NCBI GenBank assembly: GCA_030621275.1
Contig: JAUXHY010000115.1
Location: forward strand, 1 to 5,307
DNA length: 5,307 nucleotides
Origin: a bacterium
GTDB taxonomy: Bacteria > Fidelibacterota > Marinisomatia > Marinisomatales > JAHJCW01
Reading direction: 5' to 3'
This document shows, piece by piece, positions 1 to 5,307 of this stretch. The translations under genes were made by a program, and so were the position numbers. The notes beneath the pieces were generated by a model. It did no database searches and was not told the origin of the DNA. It saw only the letters and a list, made by a program, of their open reading frames with translations. Position 1 is the first letter of the stretch. Each line of letters starts with the position of its first letter.

Positions 1-111
1 CTCTAGAATCCTCGTCAGTAAATGTATTTTATCGTCGGGGGTCTTTATTTTTATATAAAAATTTATAAATTTATTATTCATTCTAACTATTACAAAAGAA
101 TTGAGGGAAAT
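1..111 (+). promoter_or_regulatory. AT-rich leader upstream of typA, with overlapping AT palindromes
   Basis: No gene is recognisable here. From about 43 on the DNA is almost pure A/T and holds two overlapping perfect palindromes, a 16-base one at 47-62 (ATTTTTATATAAAAAT) and a 14-base one at 59-72 (AAATTTATAAATTT). The typA promoter is probably in this stretch, because TATAAA-like -10 sequences occur at 54-59 and 64-69, but I see no convincing -35 partner and cannot choose between them. A GAGGG Shine-Dalgarno-like run at 103-107, 4 bases before the ATG at 112, supports that start codon. An in-frame ATG at 22 would add 30 residues unlike any TypA N-terminus, so this region is treated as untranslated. 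Confidence 0.35.
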
Positions 112-1917
112 ATGGAAATAAGAAATATTGCAATTATTGCACATGTTGATCATGGAAAAACAACAATGGTTGATAGAATTCTTCATCAAGCAAACTTGTT
201 TAGGGATAATCAAGAGGTTCAGGACTTAATTCTGGACTCAAACGATCTAGAACGAGAAAGAGGGATTACAATTTTATCTAAGAATGTATCTGTTAGATAT
301 AAAGACACAAAAATCAATATTATTGATACGCCTGGTCACTCAGATTTTGGAGGTGAGGTAGAACGAGTTTTAAATATGGCTGATGGCGTACTTTTACTAG
401 TTGATGCTTTTGAAGGACCAATGCCGCAAACACGATTCGTTTTGCAAAAAGCACTAGAGCTTGGTTTAAAACCTATAGTTGTTATCAATAAAATTGATAA
501 ACCAAATTGCAATCCCGACGAGGCGAATGAACAAGTTTTTGATTTAATGTTTTCTCTCGATGCAACGGAAGCTCAATTAGATATCCCAACTGTTTATGGC
601 TCATCTAAACAAGGATGGATGGGAGGTGACTGGACAAAACCGACAAATGATATAACATATTTGTTAGATACAATTATTGAGTATATTGATCCTCAAAAGG
701 ATAATCCGGGAACTTTACAATTACATATTAGCTCATTGGATTACTCATCATATACAGGAAGAATTGCTGTAGGAAGAGTGCATAGAGGAAATATTAAAAT
801 GGGTGATAATGTTTCTATTGTTCAGAGAAATGGTCTGATACATAAATCTGTAGTAAAGGAACTCTATACTTTTGAAGGATTGGGGAAGGAAAAAACTAAA
901 AAGGAAGTTCAATCTGGCGAAATTGTAGCCATAATGGGACTTGAAAACTTCGAAATCGGAGATACAGTTGCTGATATAGAAAAACCTGAAGCATTGATTC
1001 CCATAACCGTTGATGAACCAACTATGAGCATGCTATTTACTATCAACAATTCCCCCTTTTTTGGAAAAGAAGGGAAGTATATTACTTCAAGACATATACG
1101 AGATAGATTATATAAAGAAACAGAGAAAAATCTAGCATTGAAGGTTGAAGAGACAGATTCTCCTGATAAGTTGTTGGTTTATGGTAGAGGAATTCTTCAT
1201 TTATCCATTCTGGTCGAAACGATGAGAAGAGAAGGGTATGAGATTCAAATAGGTCAGCCAAAGGTAGTTATTAAAGAAATAGACGGTTATAAAAATGAAC
1301 CAATAGAATTATTATATGTTAATGTTCCGCAAGATTTATCTGGAAAAGTAATCAAAATAGTAGCTAAACGTAAGGGAGATATAATCAATATTGAGAAAAA
1401 GAATGACTGGATAAATCATGAATTCAAAATATCAGCTAGAGGATTAATTGGACTTACCAATTTAATATTGACGGCAACTAAGGGTGAGGCAGTCATATCA
1501 CATAGGTTTAAAGATTTTGAACCGTGGAAAGGTGATATATTAAGTAAGAGAAATGGCGCATTGATAGCTATGGAAACAGGAACTTCTATTGCTTATTCAA
1601 TTGATAAGCTGCAAGATAGAGGCAGATTTTTCATTGATCCAAACGAAAAAGTTTATGCCGGTCAGGTGATAGGAGAGAGTACGAGATACGACGATATAGT
1701 AATAAATGTGACCAAGACTAAAAAGTTATCTAATATGCGTGCTTCCGGTTCAGATGAAAAAGTTTCAATTGCTCCAGCAGTAAAATTTTCTTTGGAAGAA
1801 TCAATGGAATATATTGGAAAAGATGAATATGTAGAAGTAACCCCTAAATCCATACGTTTAAGAAAAATATTGCTTAGTGAACATGATAGAAAAAGAAATA
1901 GGAAATCGGAAGGGTGA
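112..1917 (+). CDS. typA: Translational GTPase TypA/BipA
   Basis: This encodes a 601-residue ribosome-binding GTPase of the EF-G/LepA superfamily. Known family members act in the cytoplasm on the ribosome, in 50S subunit assembly and adaptation to cold or stress. The G-domain motifs are complete: G1 AHVDHGKT at residues 10-17, switch I RERGITI at 48-54, G3 DTPGH at 72-76, G4 NKID at 125-128, and a G5-like GSSKQG at 162-167. A beta-barrel domain II, an EF-G III-like domain, an EF-G C-like domain (about 395-475) and the BipA-specific C-terminal domain follow. The last is marked by RGLIGL at 443, NMRASGSDE at 541-549 and VEVTPKSIRLRK at 574-585. Length is typical of the family. The start at 112 is chosen because the family begins with M-x-I-R-N-I-A-I-I-A-H-V-D and a GAGGG site precedes it. 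The reading frame runs open upstream to an ATG at 22, but that extension resembles no TypA. The gene ends TGA-TAA, two in-frame stops in a row. No truncation or missing key residue is seen. Confidence 0.97.
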   Translation: MEIRNIAIIAHVDHGKTTMVDRILHQANLFRDNQEVQDLILDSNDLERERGITILSKNVSVRYKDTKINIIDTPGHSDFGGEVERVLNMADGVLLLVDAFEGPMPQTRFVLQKALELGLKPIVVINKIDKPNCNPDEANEQVFDLMFSLDATEAQLDIPTVYGSSKQGWMGGDWTKPTNDITYLLDTIIEYIDPQKDNPGTLQLHISSLDYSSYTGRIAVGRVHRGNIKMGDNVSIVQRNGLIHKSVVKELYTFEGLGKEKTKKEVQSGEIVAIMGLENFEIGDTVADIEKPEALIPITVDEPTMSMLFTINNSPFFGKEGKYITSRHIRDRLYKETEKNLALKVEETDSPDKLLVYGRGILHLSILVETMRREGYEIQIGQPKVVIKEIDGYKNEPIELLYVNVPQDLSGKVIKIVAKRKGDIINIEKKNDWINHEFKISARGLIGLTNLILTATKGEAVISHRFKDFEPWKGDILSKRNGALIAMETGTSIAYSIDKLQDRGRFFIDPNEKVYAGQVIGESTRYDDIVINVTKTKKLSNMRASGSDEKVSIAPAVKFSLEESMEYIGKDEYVEVTPKSIRLRKILLSEHDRKRNRKSEG

Positions 1918-1929
1918 TAAAATTTGAGT

Positions 1930-1949
1930 TGAATATTCCATCATATTCA
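1930..1949. terminator. Weak hairpin between convergent genes
   Basis: In the 59-base gap between the convergent stop codons of typA and the nuclease gene, TGAATAT (1930-1936) and ATATTCA (1943-1949) form a 7-base inverted repeat around a 6-base loop. A shared bidirectional terminator would be expected here. However, the stem has only one G-C pair and no clean T-run follows on either side, so this is only a candidate and may be chance in AT-rich DNA. Confidence 0.2.
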
Positions 1950-1976
1950 TACGGTATTTTCAAAGTTTCATAGAGG

Positions 1977-3113
1977 TTATTTTACTAACAGCATTTTCTT
2001 AATTACTGAATTATTGTTCTGTGATAATCTATAAAAATAAACTCCGTTTGTTAAGTTTATAGCGTTAAAATCAAATTCATGGTTGCCTTGTTGTAACTCT
2101 TCATCAACAAGTGTAGCTAATTCATTCCCTAGGACATTAAATACTTTTAATGATATGAATCCTGTTTCGGTCAGAGTAAAATTAATTTTGGTAGAAGGAT
2201 TAAACGGGTTAGGGTAATTCTGTGAAAGGGAAAACGATTTGGGTACGGCCAATTCTTCCATGATTTCAACATTAGTTGGATTTGAGAAAGTTGTCAGAAT
2301 ACCAAGATGGTCCGAATAGTAAAAATCTTGGCTGATTGGTTTGTCTCCAAATAGATAAGAATCATCAGTATGCAGAATAGAATTATTATGGACGAAAATA
2401 TAATCTATTCTAATTGATTGACCCGGATATGGTGCTGTAAATCCATTTGAATTAGGATGGATTGTTTTATAAGTATCGGAATAATTAGCATTAATCATTT
2501 TTAAATATGATGGCGTATCAGGTGTAGCATTGAAATCACCGATAATTATTCCGTTGTAATTATTTTGCGGTGCCATTTTAGAAAAGGCATAGTTTAACAT
2601 TTCATCAATTTCTTTCTCATTCACCCATGCTGAATGATATGATAAATGCGTATTGAAAAAGTTAATATTGCCTATCGGGGTATTAAACAATCCCCAGACA
2701 ACTTTTCGTGGAAAAACTCCGGGTTGTAAATCAAAGTAGCCCTGCTCCTCAAATGCGTATTTGCTAATAATTCCAACATATTCTTTAAATTGGTTATCCC
2801 ACGCATCGTGTGTTTTTTCAAAGTAATAATAATACGGAATGTTAAAATGGTCACTTAGCGCATTTCCGATGACAATTACTTGATTATCGGAATTATCACC
2901 ACTTTTATCTTCGTTGATCTCCTGCAATCCTATAATGTTGGGATCAAGTTCTATAAATTTATTAATAATATGTTGGATCCTTGTGGCTGGCTCGGTTCCA
3001 GGTCTCATTCCTTGGATATTATATGTGGCTACTTTTAGTGAATTTTGCGCAAATGAGGTGCTTGAACTGATAATAAGGAAAAGGAGTATGAATATTTTAA
3101 TATAGATTTTCAT
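1977..3113 (-). CDS. Secreted endonuclease/exonuclease/phosphatase-family protein with T9SS type A sorting domain
   Basis: A 378-residue protein. Residues 1-22 form a Sec signal peptide: two early lysines, a hydrophobic core, and a likely cleavage after SFA before Q23. Residues about 26-275 are an EEP (DNase I/APE1/sphingomyelinase-like) domain with the metal and catalytic motifs in order: YNIQG at 31-35, LQE with the metal-binding Glu at 65, NTHLS at 154-158, GDFNATP with Asp193 and Asn195, RIDYIF at 235-240, and SDHLG with Asp268-His269. All key residues are present, so it is predicted active as a metal-dependent phosphodiesterase. From about 291 to the end lies a type A sorting domain of the type IX secretion system, with QNYPNPFNPST at 298-308 and a terminal KKMLLVK, which predicts export across the outer membrane and surface attachment or release. 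The substrate cannot be told from sequence; extracellular DNA is plausible, while phospholipid or another phosphodiester is possible. The start has no strong ribosome site, only AGAGA about 8 bases upstream. The gene is divergent from the GAPDH operon and convergent with typA. Confidence 0.9.
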   Translation of the reverse strand: MKIYIKIFILLFLIISSSTSFAQNSLKVATYNIQGMRPGTEPATRIQHIINKFIELDPNIIGLQEINEDKSGDNSDNQVIVIGNALSDHFNIPYYYYFEKTHDAWDNQFKEYVGIISKYAFEEQGYFDLQPGVFPRKVVWGLFNTPIGNINFFNTHLSYHSAWVNEKEIDEMLNYAFSKMAPQNNYNGIIIGDFNATPDTPSYLKMINANYSDTYKTIHPNSNGFTAPYPGQSIRIDYIFVHNNSILHTDDSYLFGDKPISQDFYYSDHLGILTTFSNPTNVEIMEELAVPKSFSLSQNYPNPFNPSTKINFTLTETGFISLKVFNVLGNELATLVDEELQQGNHEFDFNAINLTNGVYFYRLSQNNNSVIKKMLLVK

Positions 3114-3253
3114 GATTGTTCTCTAATGCCAAGATAATAATTAACAATTTAAATAAATAAAATATATTCTAATCATATAAATCTCAATTTTGAAAAACAC
3201 AATTTTGGAGTAACTTTCAAGTTGAATTTTATTAGATAAACGGTAAACAAAAT
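3114..3253. promoter_or_regulatory. Divergent intergenic region between nuclease and GAPDH operon
   Basis: These 140 bases lie between the two divergent start codons, so they should hold both promoters. The region is very AT-rich. An 8-base direct repeat, CAATTTTG, occurs at 3185-3192 and 3200-3207, 15 bases apart start to start, upstream of the GAPDH operon. The second copy contains a TTTTG that could serve as a Bacteroidota-type -33 element, with TATTAGAT at 3230-3237 as a weak partner; the -7 match is poor. On the minus strand TATCTTGG (complement of 3129-3136) loosely resembles a -7 element for the nuclease gene. No Shine-Dalgarno site is seen before the ATG at 3254. Promoter presence is inferred from the layout, and the exact elements are guesses. 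Confidence 0.4.
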
Positions 3254-4270
3254 ATGAAAAAGAAAATAAGAATAGGTGTAATGGGTTTCGGCAGGATTGG
3301 ACGGAATTTATTCCGATTAGGCTATAAAAATCCTTTGTTTGATTTTGTAGCAATCAGTGATTTGGGTGAACCGGAAGCAATGCATTATTTATTAATGAGA
3401 GATTCCGTTTACGGCACGATGACAGAGGATGTAATTCTTGATGGTAATTATTTAAAGGTTCGTCATCAAAATACCAGATTATTAGAAGGTGGCAAACCGG
3501 GAAGTATCCCGTGGGATGCATTTGATGTTGATTTCGTTTTAGATGCAACCGGTAAGTATCATCATCGTGCTGACTTGCAAGCGCATATTGATGAAGGCGC
3601 AAAGCGAGTTATTGTTGCTGTTCCACCGGTTGAACCGGTTGACAGGATTGTGATAGCCGGTATAAATGATCACTTGATTAGAGCTCACGATAAGATAATT
3701 TCTGTTACTTCTTCAACTACTCAAGTATTGGCATTGATGGTCAAGATGCTCGATGAAAAATATGGTGTCGAAAGAGCAATGATGACTTCAATCCATGCTT
3801 ATACTTCTGATCAACCGCTTGCTGATGCGGTTAGATCTGATTTGCGACGTAGTCGTTCAGCGGTGGAAAATATTATACCAAATGAAAACGAATCTCCACG
3901 CTTGGTTAGTGAATTAATGCCAAAATTCAAAGGGAAATTAGCCGGAATGGCGTTAAATGTTCCGGTCCCCGATGGTTCTTGCGTGGATTTATCGACGGAA
4001 TTAAAAAATATGCCTTCTGTTAAAGAGTTAAATGCGGCAATTAAATTTTATGCAAATGGTTCGCTAAAAGGAATAGTCGGTTATACCGACGATCCAATTG
4101 TCTCATCTGATGTTTTAGGAACTATCGAGACAATGATTTTTGATGGAAAAGCAACCATGATCACCCAAGATAAGTTGTTAAAAACACTTTGTTGGTATGA
4201 TAATGGATGGAGTTTCTCTAAACGGATACTTGAATTAATAGAAGCCTATTCAAAATTGGAGGTGAAATAA
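3254..4270 (+). CDS. GAPDH-like paralogue lacking the catalytic cysteine (probable pseudoenzyme)
   Basis: A full-length (338-residue) homologue of type I glyceraldehyde-3-phosphate dehydrogenase, easily aligned with the next gene. The NAD-binding half is kept: GFGRIGR at 11-17, Asp36 at the adenosine-ribose position, DATG at 97-100. The active-site loop S-N-A-S-C-T-T-N-C is here S-V-T-S-S-T-T-Q-V (150-158), so the nucleophile is Ser154 (codon TCA, 3713-3715) and the neighbouring Asn and second Cys are also lost. The catalytic-base histidine remains (His181 in SIHAYT). Of the phosphate-site positions, T208-G209 become Asn212-Glu213 and Arg231 becomes Asn235. Near the C-terminus the YDNEWGYS motif reads YDNGWSFS. 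The S-loop at 183-203 stays GAPDH-like, which suggests it still forms GAPDH-type oligomers. Normal GAPDH activity is not expected; a regulatory or structural role with the downstream enzyme is inference. The frame is intact with conserved structural motifs, so it is not a decaying pseudogene. A general annotation would probably call it glyceraldehyde-3-phosphate dehydrogenase. It is the first gene of an operon and overlaps the next start by one base. Confidence 0.9.
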   Translation: MKKKIRIGVMGFGRIGRNLFRLGYKNPLFDFVAISDLGEPEAMHYLLMRDSVYGTMTEDVILDGNYLKVRHQNTRLLEGGKPGSIPWDAFDVDFVLDATGKYHHRADLQAHIDEGAKRVIVAVPPVEPVDRIVIAGINDHLIRAHDKIISVTSSTTQVLALMVKMLDEKYGVERAMMTSIHAYTSDQPLADAVRSDLRRSRSAVENIIPNENESPRLVSELMPKFKGKLAGMALNVPVPDGSCVDLSTELKNMPSVKELNAAIKFYANGSLKGIVGYTDDPIVSSDVLGTIETMIFDGKATMITQDKLLKTLCWYDNGWSFSKRILELIEAYSKLEVK

Positions 4271-4272
4271 TG
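4258..4272 (+). promoter_or_regulatory. Strong ribosome binding site and TAATG stop-start overlap for gap
   Basis: GGAGGTGA at 4258-4265 is an extended match to the anti-Shine-Dalgarno sequence and sits 4 bases before the ATG at 4270. It lies inside the last codons of the upstream GAPDH-like gene, whose TAA (4268-4270) shares its final A with the ATG. This layout is typical of translational coupling. It contrasts with the first gene of the operon, which has no visible Shine-Dalgarno site, so the active enzyme is probably made at a higher rate than its partner. Confidence 0.8.
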
Positions 4273-5271
4273 AGAATTGCACTTAATGGTTTTGGAAGGA
4301 TTGGTCGTTCGGTTTTCCGTATTCTCAATGCGAGAGATGATTTTGAAATTGTAGCGCTTAATGATATTTCGCCGTCCGACTCTTTAGTTTATTTGTTGAA
4401 ATATGATACGGTTATGGGACGTTTCCCTGATACGGTTGAATTAAAAGGAGATGTTCTTGAGACAAGTAAAAATAAAGTTAAGATGTTGGAAGAAAGAAAT
4501 CCTGCTGACTTGCCATGGAAAGAACTCGGAATTGATGTTGTAATCGATGCAACCGGCATATTCCGTACTAAGGAAACTTTATCTGCACACTTAAAAGCCG
4601 GCGCCAAACGTGTTATTTTAACTGTACCTGCTAAAGATGAAATTGATTATACGGTAGTGATTGGTGTCAATGACAATGGACTAAAGAAAGAACACCGCAT
4701 AATATCGAATGCAAGTTGCACAACAAATTGTTTAGCGCCAATGGCAAAAGTTTTAAATGATGCTTTCGGTATCGAATATGGTGTAATTAATACAATCCAC
4801 GCTTACACAAATGACCAACGTCTTGCGGATGTACCGCATAGCGATTGGCGTCGTGGTCGCACTGCGGCAGAAAATGTGATACCAACAACAACTGGAGCAG
4901 CACGAGCCGTTGGAGTTGTATTACCTGAATTAAAAGGTAAACTTGACGGTATTGCAATGCGTGTACCGGTTCCTGACGGCTCAGTAGTGGATTTAGTAGT
5001 TAGACTAAAACAAGATGTAACTCCAGATCAGATTCATGGCGCTGTTAAGGCTGCTGCTGCATCAAAACGATTGAAGAGAGTATTGGAGTATTCTACTTTG
5101 CCGGTTGTGTCAAGCGATATAATTGGTAATCCACATTCATCGATTTATGATGCACCGTTCACGCGTGTTATCGAAGGGAACTTCGTTAAAACACTGAATT
5201 GGTACGATAACGAATGGGGTTACTCCAACCGCGTGGTCGATTTGATTGATCTACTTAGAAATCTAGATTAA
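4270..5271 (+). CDS. gap: Type I glyceraldehyde-3-phosphate dehydrogenase
   Basis: The 333-residue phosphorylating GAPDH of glycolysis and gluconeogenesis, converting glyceraldehyde 3-phosphate, NAD+ and phosphate to 1,3-bisphosphoglycerate in the cytoplasm, normally as a homotetramer. The Rossmann motif GFGRIGR is at 7-13, with Asn31-Asp32 in the position that favours NAD over NADP. The signature SNASCTTNCLAP spans 146-157 with nucleophile Cys150, and His177 is the base. The S-loop 179-200 includes Pro189, the NAD-type residue. The phosphate sites are complete with T206-T207-T208-G209 and Arg231 in MRVP, and the C-terminal WYDNEWGYS is at 311-319. Length is normal. The start is fixed by the family N-terminus MRIALNGFGRIGR and the strong ribosome site. 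By hand count, 13 of 22 arginine codons are CGT or CGC, against 5 of 18 in the upstream paralogue, which fits higher expression. This is the functional enzyme of the pair and the second gene of the operon. Confidence 0.97.
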   Translation: MRIALNGFGRIGRSVFRILNARDDFEIVALNDISPSDSLVYLLKYDTVMGRFPDTVELKGDVLETSKNKVKMLEERNPADLPWKELGIDVVIDATGIFRTKETLSAHLKAGAKRVILTVPAKDEIDYTVVIGVNDNGLKKEHRIISNASCTTNCLAPMAKVLNDAFGIEYGVINTIHAYTNDQRLADVPHSDWRRGRTAAENVIPTTTGAARAVGVVLPELKGKLDGIAMRVPVPDGSVVDLVVRLKQDVTPDQIHGAVKAAAASKRLKRVLEYSTLPVVSSDIIGNPHSSIYDAPFTRVIEGNFVKTLNWYDNEWGYSNRVVDLIDLLRNLD

Positions 5272-5287
5272 ATAATATCTATTGTAG

Positions 5288-5307
5288 AGACAGGGCATGC
5301 CCTGTCT
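5288..5307. repeat. Perfect 20-base palindrome, probably a truncated dispersed repeat or hairpin
   Basis: The last 20 bases (AGACAGGGCATGCCCTGTCT) equal their own reverse complement. They are GC-rich in an AT-rich window and lie 16 bases after the gap stop codon. Transcribed, they would fold into a stable hairpin with little loop, so the element could end or stabilise the GAPDH operon mRNA. The composition jump and perfect symmetry also look like REP-type palindromes scattered between genes. The left flank ATTGTAG (5281-5287) suggests the symmetry continues past the window edge. Whether a T-run follows cannot be seen. Confidence 0.65.

Noticed and set aside
22..111. N-terminal extension of TypA from an in-frame ATG at 22
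   Set aside because: The 30 extra residues are low-complexity, rich in Tyr, Phe, Ile and Lys and encoded by AT-rich leader DNA, and they do not resemble TypA proteins. The family N-terminus and a GAGGG site fit the ATG at 112.
2914..3105. Plus-strand ORF antisense to the nuclease signal peptide region
   Set aside because: Its hydrophobic look is a by-product of the complementary strand of the real gene; it has no ribosome site or family resemblance.
1977..3113. Nuclease gene as housekeeping exonuclease III (xthA)
   Set aside because: The signal peptide and T9SS sorting domain make it a secreted protein, and overall it matches the general EEP family rather than cytoplasmic exonuclease III.
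3141..3353. Small minus-strand ORF across the divergent spacer and the start of the GAPDH-like gene
   Set aside because: It overlaps the conserved N-terminus of the GAPDH-like gene antisense, has no recognisable motif, and lies partly in AT-rich promoter DNA.
3254..4270. First GAPDH gene as a decaying pseudogene or sequencing artefact
   Set aside because: The frame is open over the full family length and NAD-binding, His and S-loop motifs are kept. The Cys-to-Ser change needs two base substitutions and comes with a coherent set of other active-site changes.
3254..4270. First GAPDH gene as erythrose-4-phosphate dehydrogenase (epd)
   Set aside because: Epd enzymes keep the catalytic cysteine and act on a phosphorylated aldehyde; this protein lacks the cysteine and the phosphate-site residues.
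5272..5307. Classical Rho-independent terminator for the gap operon
   Set aside because: The hairpin is possible but no T-run can be seen because the window ends at the palindrome, so it is reported as a repeat with a possible terminator role.

Overview
The window is AT-rich, with three coding regions or operons and no RNA genes, CRISPR array or insertion sequence. It suggests the Bacteroidota/Chlorobi/Ignavibacteria side of bacteria. The main clue is the secreted nuclease, which ends in a type A sorting domain of the type IX secretion system (T9SS) with the QNYPNPFNPST motif, a form especially common in Ignavibacteria-like genomes. This assignment is an inference from one protein, AT-rich codon use and weak Shine-Dalgarno sites; it is not a phylogenetic result.

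Layout: positions 112-1917 (+) encode the ribosome-associated translational GTPase TypA/BipA, complete, ending in tandem stop codons. Converging on it at 1977-3113 (-) is a secreted endonuclease/exonuclease/phosphatase-family (EEP) protein with a signal peptide and a T9SS sorting domain. A 140-base AT-rich divergent spacer (3114-3253) separates that gene from a two-gene operon on the + strand. The first gene (3254-4270) is a full-length GAPDH homologue whose catalytic cysteine is replaced by serine and several of whose phosphate-binding positions are changed. The second (4270-5271) is a canonical type I GAPDH with every expected active-site residue. The two overlap by one base (TAATG), with a strong Shine-Dalgarno site inside the end of the first gene. 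The last 20 bases are a perfect palindrome that the window edge probably truncates.

The most interesting object is the GAPDH pair: an intact, apparently catalytically dead paralogue translated just ahead of, and probably coupled to, the active enzyme. The fold, the NAD-binding loop and much of the S-loop at the subunit interface are kept, while the nucleophile and phosphate-site residues are lost. This fits a regulatory or structural partner, perhaps in a mixed tetramer, better than a second glycolytic enzyme. That role is inference; the residue changes are read directly from the sequence. typA and the nuclease are otherwise ordinary for this kind of genome and have no evident functional link to the GAPDH pair.
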